From NCBI GenBank assembly GCA_002221725.1, contig NJFT01000004.1, positions 124,001 through 188,000 of the forward strand: a stretch of DNA of 64,000 nt, in the 5' to 3' direction. How positions within the stretch are numbered: position 1 is the first letter of the stretch; each line of letters opens with the position of its first letter. This stretch comes from Scedosporium boydii. Lineage: Eukaryota; Ascomycota; Sordariomycetes; Microascales; Microascaceae. A program made the position numbers and the translations under genes. Shown one piece after another: positions 47,920 through 59,256 of the stretch. Below the pieces are notes generated by a model, which was given only the letters and a program-made list of their open reading frames with translations, ran no database searches and had not been told where the DNA came from.

Positions 47920-48955
47920 TTCATGATGACCCAGAACTACTTGAATTGCGGAACTCATTTGTTCTTTTTTTATTCTTGTTTTACGTTTTACTAAGCAGCA
48001 TGCCGCTGGACGGTTGTCTCGGGAAAGGGCTCGGGAGAAGCATTTTATACCTGGACTAATGGATACAATGGCGTCATCTGGGAGGAACTAACATATTTTA
48101 AACTTGGACGATTTCTTATCCAAGTTATCTTCTATTTTGTTTTTTTTGTGGGACACAAGAGGGTGAGATAAAAGAAAAAAGATGGAGAAAGGTTATACCC
48201 CGAACGTGCCGAGCATGTTTTTACTGAGTTTTTTTTTCTGTTTTCTTCTTTTTATCGACACAAGACGACTTGACTGCACTAACATCACCACACACACTCC
48301 ACCTTGAATTAGGCGGCGTCTCTTTCCCCTCTTTTGTTTTTTAATCCTCAGCAAGAGTAGCAGGATTGGACTGGCATACACATACCACATATCACACACA
48401 TCCACGGGTGTTGAAGGACAACTTTTCTTCCGTCTTTTTCTTATATTGCATGGCGAATGGTGATTTTGTGGTGGATAGGTGTACTACTCCCCCCTTTTTT
48501 TTCAATATATTATTACCCCCTTCGGGGTAGTTGATTTGAAACCTTTTTGAAGTTGTGTGAACGAGTGAGTGAGTGACTTGGTCCAGTTCGAACGGAAAGT
48601 TTACGACTCCCTCCGGAGGTTGGGAATGAGGTGAGAGAGTTTTGGAGGAGGCTTTCAGGAACGACGCGGAGAGCCGATGGCCAAGGGACCTCTCCTCCTG
48701 TGTGAGTCTACTGATGATTCCCTCCCTTCAAGATGTATATCTCTATCGGGCAGGACGGATTCGTCATGATTGAACTGTCGTTCTCGCAGTCCCGCCATTA
48801 GCTACCTATTTGGACGGAATTGGCTCGGCCTTTTAAGCCTGGAATTCGGGGAAAAGCCCATTCTTGACAACAGAGGTAGTAGCATATAAACACAGGTCCG
48901 GAAGTATACCGACGCCAGTCCGTCACTCGGGAGTCGGAGAAATATATCATCGAAT
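47920..48955. other. Intergenic region
   Basis: 3' UTR of the SPRY gene and T-rich sequence with homopolymer runs near 48140 and 48496. No supported gene. Confidence 0.5.
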
Positions 48956-49484
48956 ATGCTCCGAGGTCGAGGGGATGAGAGACATTACCCTCTTTGTTCA
49001 CACTCCAGAGCGGTGAGCTAAGTCGAGAGATACCCCTTCCTCTGATTCCCTCCCTTCACTGCCTTCTTGATGCCTGACCGTTTGTTTTGCTAGCGATTCC
49101 GGCCCGCACAAGGTGGAAACGGCCGCATTCAGTGTCATGGACTTTACGACGGAGAGTTTAGAAAAGTTCTAGATCTAAGGGTGGTAGCAGGCGGCGAGAG
49201 TAGTTTGGAACTACTTCCGGCCTTGTCGATATATTGCGCCTGCTGTGTATCGGCTGGCCTTGAAACGTACCTCGAGTGCCACAGAATTATCGATCTAACT
49301 CTTCATAGGGGTACCCTTTTCATCTCAGAGCCAAGGATAAACGGATCTACCAGTATCTTCGGACGTTGAAAGATCTTCTGCACGATCTCGACCTTGGTAA
49401 GTGCTACGACGACTGCAGTGAGCAACATGTCGTGCTAACTTCTGGACAGCTCCATGGCGTAAGAGCGTATCTTGGTTATTTTAA
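48956..49484 (+). CDS. Possible four-exon small protein gene, unknown family
   Basis: Four exons (48956-49012, 49094-49266, 49329-49396, 49450-49484) join without a stop into 110 aa. The introns are 81, 62 and 53 bases. They have GTGAGC, GTACCT and GTAAGT donors, CTAAC-type branch sites in the last two, and TAG/CAG/CAG acceptors. The product reads GGNGRIQCHGLYDGEF in the middle and ends KRIYQYLRTLKDLLHDLDL, APWRKSVSWLF. The helical tail ending in APWR looks like real protein, and vaguely like the end of a fungal transcription-factor regulatory domain, but I cannot name it. The frame is open upstream of the ATG to about 48890, so it could be the 3' part of a larger or decayed gene. Confidence 0.33.
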
Positions 49485-50796
49485 AATCGTCACGACGTAT
49501 GAATATCTAGAGATCTATCGATATCAGGACGGAAATGCTTGGGACTCGCAGGAGGATTCGCCCACAGGGATATCTAGCATGGAACCATCTACTTCCACTT
49601 CTATCAAGGATAATAACACAGCTACGCTCGAAGGGGTTCATCCTGTATAAATTCTAAATATTTGATTCATGTCACCGGAAAGAGCATAGCAAAAGAGACT
49701 TCAGGTACGTCGAAACTTATGAAAATGTCGCCTTCTGAGGCTCGGGATCTACCTCCAGTCTGTTTTCAAAAGACTGCCAGTCCCTCTTCCCCTCCTTCGC
49801 CCGGCTTTCCACACTCCCTTGGCATATCTCGTCCTTTTTCTCCCTAGTGAAGTGAAGCCTCGCTTGCATCGTAACGTGCGGTCTGTCCCTCTACTCAAAA
49901 TCTCTCCACCTGATCAACAACCTTGACATTGTTCTCTAGCGTCCCGCCGTAGCGTGTCAGTGGATGATCACTCAGCCCAAACTCTCCGGCGGCATATTTA
50001 CCGGCCGAGAAGCTTTACTTTCTTTCCCATTTGCCATCCGTTCATCCAAGCGTCCTGCGTCAAAGTGAGCGGGCTTGTTTCAGCTCCCCGGCCTCTTCTC
50101 CCTCATCTCCGGTGCTATGGTCCCATCAATATAATTCAGCATCGTATCATAGGAGGGCACGCAAGGCAGCGTCAACGCTGTGCGGAGTTTGGTAAACGGC
50201 TCTACGGCCGACATAAATCTCCGGGGGCCCGCCGTTGTTCTCGGCGGAGATGGCGGCTCTGTGAAAACCGGCGTTCCCCCTCACTTTAAGAAAACCGACG
50301 ACGGGGAGGGGTCGCCGAGTGTATTCTTGATGGTTTGTGTTAATGGAACATCGGGGCGGGAGTCATTCTGGCGATGCGAGCCCCGGCCTCGTAGAGATTA
50401 TTAGCTGCTCTGCCACCATACAAAGTAATTTGTTAGTCTTCTCAAAAGTACTTAGGCAATCTCTTCGACTCAGCCATCGGGTATTCCTAACTTTGACGCT
50501 TATACTCGAGAGAGCCCGCCGTTGGAATGTGTGTGTGCTGGGAGGTGGCGGGGTCTCCGAGTTGAAACAGTAGACATTGTGTCTCCAAAGGGAAATGAAA
50601 TATCAGCATCGGGGAACTTCAAAGATGTTCATTTGAGATAGGTGAAGGAGCTAACCTGGCCTGTAGCTCTTGGCCCTCGTGTTAGTGAATCCAAAAGGCA
50701 GTGTTCCTACCGAAGCCACCCTGAACCATGGTCGAAGATCTCCTAGATGGAGAACTTGAACACGAGGCCCATCTTTCTGTTCGTCTGGCTGCAGGA
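49485..50796. other. Unassigned region
   Basis: Short frames only; none with a motif I can defend. Confidence 0.4.
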
Positions 50797-51145
50797 TCAT
50801 GATGCCATGCAATTTCCTGTGGGGCCGGAGAGGGCTGAAAACATCGGCCATGGTCTCTTGATTCGGCGATGCCCCGTCTTGATCCTTGACTTGTCGATCA
50901 GCCTGACTTCACGACTGGCGATCAGAACCCGGTGGGCATGAGTTGCTGAGTCCTCAGTGGAGACGCCAGCCTCGGTGATACCCAGACTCCTCGTAGCGGC
51001 CACTCCCTCAACCTTGAAGGTCAGGGACTCTCCGTTCTCGTGTTCGGTACGGATGCTGACACCAAGGGGGAGATCCGCGAGGGCGGATCCGCCGTTGATG
51101 GTTCGTATCATTAGCTCGGCAACGACACCAATAAGCACGATGTCC
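50797..51145 (-). pseudogene. Coding-like exon, possible gene remnant
   Basis: The minus-strand frame DIVLIGVVAELMIRTINGG...EHENGESLTFKVEGVAATRS is preceded by a good pyrimidine-rich acceptor (CTCGCTCAG at 51146-51154). A second open frame lies upstream (51249-51613; CKPVRLAVDFLPRAPTILTK). A 103-base intron could join them, but its donor (GTCCGT) is weak and no ATG starts the upstream frame. Downstream a further frame (50651-50851) also looks protein-like. This pattern suggests a broken or multi-exon gene. No family recognised. Confidence 0.22.
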
Positions 51146-53022
51146 CTGAGCGAGGAAGAAGGCCCATCCCGGCGTTCCCCTGAAGCTCACTAGTCGTCTT
51201 TCTGGGTTGCAGTAGCATGTGTCCTCGGTCCATTTTCATGTTACGGACATAAACAGGACGAGGTCACCGTTCACGTTGAGGCATGTTGTTTGATACACGG
51301 CCCATAGGGCTGACGTATGCACAGCCAGCTGACAACTTTCTACCATGAAGAGATCCCTGCCACGTTTCAACGGATCGTTCGAGTCCTTAGTCAATATCGT
51401 GGGAGCCCGAGGTAGGAAATCGACTGCCAATCGGACCGGTTTACAGAGTGTCATCCAGGGCGGTGGGAAGAGAGAATTGGCCAGAAATGTTGATCCACGT
51501 CGGGTTCTACTCGTAGTGTATGCGTACAAAGGACAGCTTTCAGACCCTCCCGGGTCACAGCCTTTCTCAAGGGCTAAGCCATCATACCCCCATCTTCTAG
51601 CTTCAAGTAGCAATAATCATCCCATCACCTTATCCTCCTTCCGCTCACCTCTCCCTAGACAAAGAGTAGATCAACAGTTCCACGATCCATCCTAATCCCT
51701 TCCACTTCGAACATCACCCACTCCAGTTCCCTCCCTAAGCCCAAAGGTAACATAACCGGCAGGCAGAGTTTTCACAAAAGAACCAATAAGAAGCCCAAAA
51801 GGGGAATCTAACGATGCCCCCTTCGTATTTGCCGCGCTGCTTTTTTTGTTATGGTCTTTTCTCCCACTCCCCTTTCATCAGTGATTTATTTTTAGGAACT
51901 GGGGGGATTTCAGGGTGGGTTTGTGGCGTCCCAAGTTCGCAAATGAGAAGAGGGAGAGAGGCTTTTATTGGAGAGGGATCCAATGTGTGATCGGCTTGGG
52001 CATTTCTCGTATCGCCTTACCAGGAGCGATCAATAGGGCTAGCCGGTTCGGCGGGGGGAAGGGAGATGACAGCTCGTTGGCGTCTCCGTTCTCTCCCGCG
52101 AGATCAATGTCAATTGGTTTGTGCTGGAGTGAGCTTTCTCTTCCGAAGGAATCTAGACGCGATTGGGATAGGGTTTTCCTGAGATGGCATTTTCCTCCTT
52201 TTTTTCCCGTTGCATTTTTAGGTCTTCCTGCCCTTGCCCCCGTCTTCAGGGCTAATTATATCTCTAGATGTCTCTAGACCAATCTACTTTTAGTAGAGGT
52301 AGTTATATGCGAGGAGCTAAATGGGACATGATGTGGTGATAGCTGATGGTTTTGGTCTCACGACGATTTGAAGAGACTACGTTGCTGTGTGACGGGCTTG
52401 TGGCCGACTTGCTAACCCGACTCCGTCTTTATTGCAGAATTTAGAATGGAACGGAAGAGGTATGGATATAGGATACAGAAAGCATCATCTTCTGGGGAGA
52501 GGACTATGCGTAGAAGGAGGAGTCTCTTGGTAACGTTGAGAGATCATGAACTTGATGCTGGGCTAACATGGCAGCGCAATTTCGGACATTATTTGACCAA
52601 GCCTGCTGTTCCCCGACCTTTCTCCATCTCATAGAATAGGAGCTTTTTTTTCCGAGAGTCAGAGAGAGAGAGGAGACCTTGGTTTATCGGGGCGGTAGTA
52701 TACGAAGGTCTGTTCCTTGGACGGCAGATTCGATGATGATCGCTATTTGGGTTGGATCTTGAACCGTTGTATCAATCGGTGGCCCGATATTCCTTTGCTT
52801 CTGCGACATCCCGTGTACTCTTGAAGATACAGAACAGAAGAGAAGAGAGATGGATTGTATGTTGTTTTGAAAGAAGAGATAAAGTTCGGTTCGGCCGAGA
52901 TACCTTCTTCAATCTACGGCCCCCAAGGAGACACGGGTGGTTCGAAACCATGTCGGCACACAGCGGCATCGAGGCTGAAAAGAAACAGCCGAAACATCCC
53001 GCACATATGGAAGCTGAAGAGT

Positions 53023-53039
53023 AAAAAAAAAAAAAAAAA
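53023..53039 (+). repeat. Poly-A tract, 17 bases
   Basis: Uninterrupted A run followed by A-rich sequence; could be a retroposition tail or simple mononucleotide expansion. Confidence 0.8.
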
Positions 53040-53701
53040 GAAAAAGACACAGAGAACAATGCTTGTATAACCTGAACGTACATCGCGTGACTAGAAAGAA
53101 ACATTTGCCTCCCTTCTGGAACCTGCCGAGCCAACTACGGGACCATGCAGACGAAGAAGAGCTGCAACAAATGAAAGAGAACTGGATCTCTCGACGTTTG
53201 AAGAAAAAGGGCGATAAGGGCGTTACGTAGATTATGAGCTCATGATACTTTCAGAAGGGAACCGGCTGGCGGGATGTGCGTGATGTTGGTATATTTAGAA
53301 AATGGGGTGAGGTTGATGAGAAATCGGCCTTGCAAAGGAACACAACTTGAGCAGGAGCATACCAGGGGGACGTTTCGCAAAGTAAAGGACTAGATTAAGG
53401 CGTTTTCTGGTGTGTGTGCTAGGATGTCGAGCACGGAAAAGGGGCCACGTTCAGCGATTCTCGCCGGGGAGTCAGTGGCTCGCGGTTTGTTTACAGGATC
53501 AATCTACAGGTTTAATCGATTCGAACTCAGTAGAGAGGGGAGACCCTATCCGCGGCCCCAAGCACAGCTATTTTACATTGATTCGCTAGGGTTCTAAGAG
53601 ATAGAAACCGTGGAGCCGAAGGGTTGGGCTACGAGCTCGCTTGGGCGACAAGGGAAAAAGGGGGGGGACACGGCTTGGAAAGCGATGGGAAACTTCGTGT
53701 A

Positions 53702-53705
<4 letters not shown>

Positions 53706-53755
<50 letters not shown>
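53706..53755 (+). repeat. Compound microsatellite (TG)15(AG)10
   Basis: Direct reading: a TG dinucleotide run passes without interruption into an AG/GA run. Confidence 0.9.
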
Positions 53756-56700
53756 CGCATTTCCGGGATTTCAGGCTGTCTGCGGGAGGAAAAGCTCTAG
53801 ATATTGCCGGGTCGGGAGTGGGTGAGGCAAGCGAGATTGGACGGAGATTGTGGGGGGATGAGCCAATTTGCATTGCCTGCCGTCTGTTCTCTAGATAGTC
53901 TATATGGCCAGATCATCTAGAGGCCTGAGTGTAGGCATGCCTGCCATATTCCCTCGCGTGTGCGTGTGCCCGAGCGCTAGTGAGGGCTGGAGATCTCGGT
54001 CTGTTGAGAAGGGGGGCTGGGAGAGCGTGGTTCAGCGTCTTGAGGAAGGAATGTGGACCATCAGGGCAGAGTCAGACCGTTTGAATCCATGATACAAAGG
54101 GCAGATCAAGTGCATATCGAATCATAGAGAAAAGACTACCCCCGGGAGACATTTGTAATGACGATAGGTCGATGGGTCTTCCCTCCGTCATGGGTGGCAT
54201 CACGGCATCCTCAAGGGAAGCATTAACAAGGAGGCGAAATACCACATCGCCATCAGCGTTACTTGGATCTTGAGCGTCTGCTGTCGATGTATATATGCTA
54301 CAATCTAGTAACTTGGAGATCTTCAGTTCTCATAACTCTACACCGCCCGCGACTCTCTCAACCCCCCCTTTCTCTCACAACTTAGGGTGGAGCGGAGAGG
54401 ATGTGGCACGATGAATGATGGAGGGTTGGATGGCTGTTTCGCCACGGACATGATGCAGGACGGCTCGCTTGGACTCTTCTTTTTCACACTTTCTCGCTAG
54501 ACTTGATGATCTACCTACCCCTCTCTGAGCTGCTTCCTTCTCATGATTCTGTCCAGATATGAGTAAACATTCCAACATCCCAGGTCTACCCAGCCGTAGT
54601 TGATCCAATCGGGCTCTCTCTCGCGTAAAATCACTCACAAAGGTCCCTTAAGCGGGCCAGACCTTGGCTTCCTTAGCTTTGGCGCAGTTCAAGATTAGAG
54701 AGACAGCCGTGCTAGCGAGTTTGGAAGAACCCAAGTTGAGTTGAGGAATGGCCCGTACGAGTGGATAACGCCAAAGGCATCGCCTACAGGTACACGAGAG
54801 AGCTCGACTCCCCTTTGCCGGGTTTACTACGAACTTAAGGGGGGACCCGACGATGCAGGAGAGGAATTGGAGTTGGTGTAGAGTCAATATAGCCGGGCGT
54901 TGGGCCTTTGCGAACACTACTACACTGGAGAGAACGAAGTGAGTTTGGAATGAGATTTGTCCCCTGTGGTTACATGATTCCCGCTCTCGCCAGCGCATTG
55001 AGGGCAGAAAGTTCTTTTCCCTCGTTTCTTCGTTTCTACAGGACAACAAAGACGGAGGGAGTGACTGAAATGCTTCGAGTAGCCATGCCGGCTGGCTAAT
55101 GGGGCCGCGTCCTTTACACCTCTGCATATGCAGGCTTCGCCCTTTCCTCTCGAGAAAGAGACCTTCCCGATCCAGGAGTGAAAGTAATCTCGAGATCTAG
55201 AAGAAAGAAAAAGCCCGCAAGTTCTCTTCCCTCGGTCGGAAAGGGGCGGTGGAGACAGCCACAACGCCGGCAGAGAAGGGATCGGACTACCCTCGAAGGG
55301 ATCATGAAAAGGCTCTTCCAGACTTGTTTCTCACTTCTGCCCCTAGAATCCCTTGGAATGGGCGGGATGTAAGAGATGCCCTGTGCATGCCCTGTTTTTG
55401 TTCCACAGAAGAAAAACCCTTGCTACCTACCCTCTTGGAGGTCTGCAGTGGACGGCGGACGGCCACACATGCAATATGCAGTACCACGCACATCAACTCA
55501 ACCAATTGCATTTCCATTCTTCCCTTTTGCTCCTTTTCCTTCCTGTAGTCACACGTTCGTAGAAAACGCACAGCATCATGCGATTTGATTCGATTCCTTC
55601 GGACTGGCCTCTCGGGGTTGAAGACCAGGTGGGTTAGGTTAGCTATCACCGTTCTCTCCACTCTTCATGTATGCGTACTGAGTATGTTTACATGTACGCA
55701 TAGTGTGCTCAGTCTTGTCTGTAGCCGAGGGACAAGGGGTTATTTCCGTTTTTGATCCATCCCAAGGGATTTACGTTTAAAGCCTAACTACTGAGGTGCT
55801 ACTTCGTATTTTGCATGACGGAGCAAGGGGTCCGGCTGTTGACCGAGGAGTGGAGGCCAGAAACCAGTGAGGTCTCCCGGCACTCTTCCTAGGTTTGTCG
55901 TTGGGGCCGGACCTGTCAGGTGGAGACATCACGACTCCAATTGTAATCTACAGAGTAGAGGATGATTCTGGGCCTTCTTTCGCCTTGCTTTCCTCGGACA
56001 ATTCCGACATCAGTCTCCCTCCTTCAACGCTAGTCGGAGTGGATTCTCCTTACGAGTGGGGAAGCGAGGCATATTGAAGAATGAGCGAGAGAAAAAAAAA
56101 GAAGAAAGAAAGGCAAGGGCATGAAATCATAGTCCATCGTTTATCCTACACCACACCACAACTACACTAGACTCGCCGGGAATTCGAGGCATTCTTGGTC
56201 GCGGAACCGACATTGGAGACTGGAGACTGCGGGGGCCATTTGATAGAGATGGGAAGAATGCAGACTTTTTGACAGCCAGTGCAGATGAGGCCCCCCGTTC
56301 GATTCCAGCGGCACGGGCCTCGGCCTTTCGTTTTTTCGCAGTCGTCCTTTATTAAACTAGGTTTTAATATGCATAATTCATGACTCTCCACTACTTAGCT
56401 TCAGGAGCCTTTGTGGGTTTCTGTTGTCATGAAAGTCCCGACTACTTCGGAGCGGAGCATATTTTACTGTGTGGCAAGTGGCGTTTGAGCTTTCGGATGA
56501 GGAGACGTTGAGCTTTTTGCCGTGGACGGCCATCGGACAGACGGTCCATGATTCTTTTGTCTTCGGCAAGCCAGGAGAGGGAAGTCTTAGGAACCCATCG
56601 GTAGCCGGAGCCCAACTCTTACGTTTTTCCTCTTCGGCGGACTCACTGATCAGGTTAAAGTTTTTGGGTGCGGGCCTTAAAATCTCGAATCACGTCTCGG

Positions 56701-57646
56701 ATCGAAAGGATGTGTCTATTTGGGTGGACAACACGTGCGTTTGTGTGTCTGCGTCAAGTCTCTCTCTCCCCCTCTGTATGTGTTTGTGTGGTTGCGTATG
56801 TGCGTGTGTGGGTGGACCTAGGGCTCCGGTGCATGTTCCTTCAGCAATAATAATACCCTAGGCTTCTTGAGAAACAGGTTTGGCGGAACTGAGGGAGTGG
56901 GATTCGCTGGCTAAGAGACGGCCACCTCAGTCGAGGGACAGGCCATGGTAGGGAATCCTCGGAAGAGTCCTGGCGTTGAAATGAACCAAGAAGAAGAGCT
57001 CATTGGGAAGGAGGTGGGAAAGATTTCCAGAGCCGGGAGAAGCAAAGTCCAACCAGAAGTTCCAAGTTTGAGGCAAGGAGGACGCAAAGTGAGCGGTTAT
57101 CGTGTGGCTATGCTATGCTTTTGCGTCCAGGGCAAAAAGCAAAGTGAGCACTCCCACCGAAGGAAGATGCAACGTTATGAGGATCTACTAAGACAACATA
57201 TGAGGTTTTGAGGAATGCCAGTCCAGAGGAGAGAAACCATGTGTATACAAATGGATGGCGAAGCAAATTGATTGTTCTCCACGTTTCGTCGTTTCTTCCA
57301 TAGACATCAAATATTATTACTATTACCTCGGGGGAAATATATGAGGCGATGTGCTGAGGGATTGAGGAGCAGCGGCATGATATGGGGGATGTGAGCCGGC
57401 CCAGCGTGGTAGGAAATACCCATACGAGAAAGCAATAATAGGCACGGCTTATACTTGTCAGCAAAGGGGTAAATCAAAAAGAGAACCTGAGAAATTCTCG
57501 GAAGCGAGGCTCGTCTCCCGTGTTTTGTTTTCTCGAGCGTAGCAGCAGCAGTAGCAGCAGCAGCGGAACGCGAGCGGGATTTGTTTTGGTGATGTGATTG
57601 ATGTCAAAGGGCTTGCATCGGAGTTTCTGGGGGAGGGCTTGGAAGG

Positions 57647-57699
57647 TAGGGCAGAGCAGGACAGGGCAGGGAAGGGCAGGGCAGGGACAGACAGGGAGG
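57647..57699 (+). repeat. Imperfect GGGCA-type pentanucleotide repeat
   Basis: Repeated AGGGC/AGGGA units with small interruptions; G-rich on the plus strand. Confidence 0.65.
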
Positions 57700-58380
57700 A
57701 ATTGTGCCATGCCATCTCGAAAGCTTGTCTGGACGTTGGGTCTTTGGTTCCATCAATCTCTGATGTTTCTGTTCCTGGTGTTCCTCGAACTATGGATGGC
57801 CTTGGTTCAATCCTATTGTCCTGCGTCTTGCTGTCTTGGGCAGTTTAATCCTTCTTTTTCGTTTTATTGAATTTTATTTTAATTTTATTTGGTATTTTCT
57901 CTTCTTCATTTCTCACTGTCCGTCTTTTCTCGTTCGAACATCAAGATCAAATCTAGCCAAGTCCCCGATCAGCCATTTCCTCAACGATGAAGCTTCTGGA
58001 TTCCTGGAGAACATACTCCATACAAGTCCCGGCAACCCACTGCTTCGGAGTCGGAGGAATACATTCCCACTGCTCACTCCACTGCCCCATTCCACCAGCA
58101 TCCATGATTGGTTCTAACCGAAGGGAGGGGGGTGTACTCATATAAGTGTGGGCGTGGGTGTGTGGTCGGAAAGATTAAAAAAAGCACGCTTTTCTGCTTT
58201 CTGCTATTCTGCTGCGACCAGGGGTCAGGAAAGAAGATGTTGTCTGGGCGCGGAATGGGGCTGATGCTGGTCATAGATTCTAAGAATAGAAAGTGGGTAA
58301 CGCGTGCTAGACCGCGTTGGGAATGGCGAAGTGGGAAACATCTTGGGAACCCTGGTCAAGTCTCTCTTTTCTTTTTCCCT

Positions 58381-58400
58381 CTGGCTCTGGCTCTGGCTCT
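58381..58400 (+). repeat. CTGGCT hexanucleotide repeat
   Basis: About three and a half consecutive CTGGCT units. Confidence 0.75.
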
Positions 58401-58731
58401 GTCTCCTTTGCTTCTTGTTCTCCACGGCCAGACTAGCCTTGTTGGGCAGTGGTACGCTCCGTGGGATTAAGGACTGGGAAATCGGCACACCACGTGTGTT
58501 TTTGTGCACTTCGGACACATCCACATCAATCCTTGTCTTGGATAGAGTGAGACCTCGTCTCGGTTTCTCGATCAAGTGTCAAATTACCAATAGGGCCGGA
58601 ACGAAACTTGGAATCTAACTCTTTGGAGAATTTAAAAGGACCCTGATGGGCTTGATGGACCTGGCGGGTTGAAGAAAATGATGATGAGGGCAAGTTTAGT
58701 TAGGGCTGAGCAAGACACGGTGATGGTCCAA

Positions 58732-58755
58732 TCCAGTCCAGTCCAGTCCAGTCCA
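58732..58755 (+). repeat. TCCAG pentanucleotide repeat
   Basis: Nearly five consecutive TCCAG units. Confidence 0.85.
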
Positions 58756-59214
58756 CCCAGTCAATCGGAGGTTTGCCCCAAAAGAAAATCTGGGGACAAC
58801 ACTGACCGAAACGCAACAGGTCGACCGCTGGATCCCGCGGACACCGATTTGGAGACTTTGATGAATATTGAATTTGCATGACAACACTTGGGCCTATCCT
58901 GTCCTGACTAGCTAGTGCACTCGGTAGTCCTGCCCAACGACAGTGCCGCAGTTTCAGCCTTTGAAGGTAGTGTCTGCTAGCATTATTGCCTCATTCTGCA
59001 TTGCGCTGCGTCCATACACTACGCGGGACGTAGACTTCTCGGCGGTGCCACAGCGCCACTTTATGCTCCTTCTTGTCCTGAACGGGCAACTGGGAATTAT
59101 CATCGAAGCAGGAGGCTGGCGAAGCAAGATACAAAAAAAGACCGAGAGCGCCATGTCACGCTAGTTGGGAAGCGGCTCGTCATTATTACTCGTCTCGGAA
59201 ACTGGCTGGCTGGT

Positions 59215-59218
<4 letters not shown>

Positions 59219-59256
<38 letters not shown>
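59219..59256 (+). repeat. Poly-T tract, 38 bases
   Basis: Longest homopolymer of the window, followed by CTTTTT. On the minus strand it would be a poly-A tail; no element was recognised next to it. Confidence 0.9.

Noticed and set aside
53700..53760. Regularly repeated unit considered as CRISPR-like
   Set aside because: It is an uninterrupted dinucleotide microsatellite without spacers, in a eukaryotic genome.
56285..56310. GTTCGATTCC, a good tRNA B-box match
   Set aside because: The flanking bases cannot form a T stem and no A box lies at a suitable distance on that strand.
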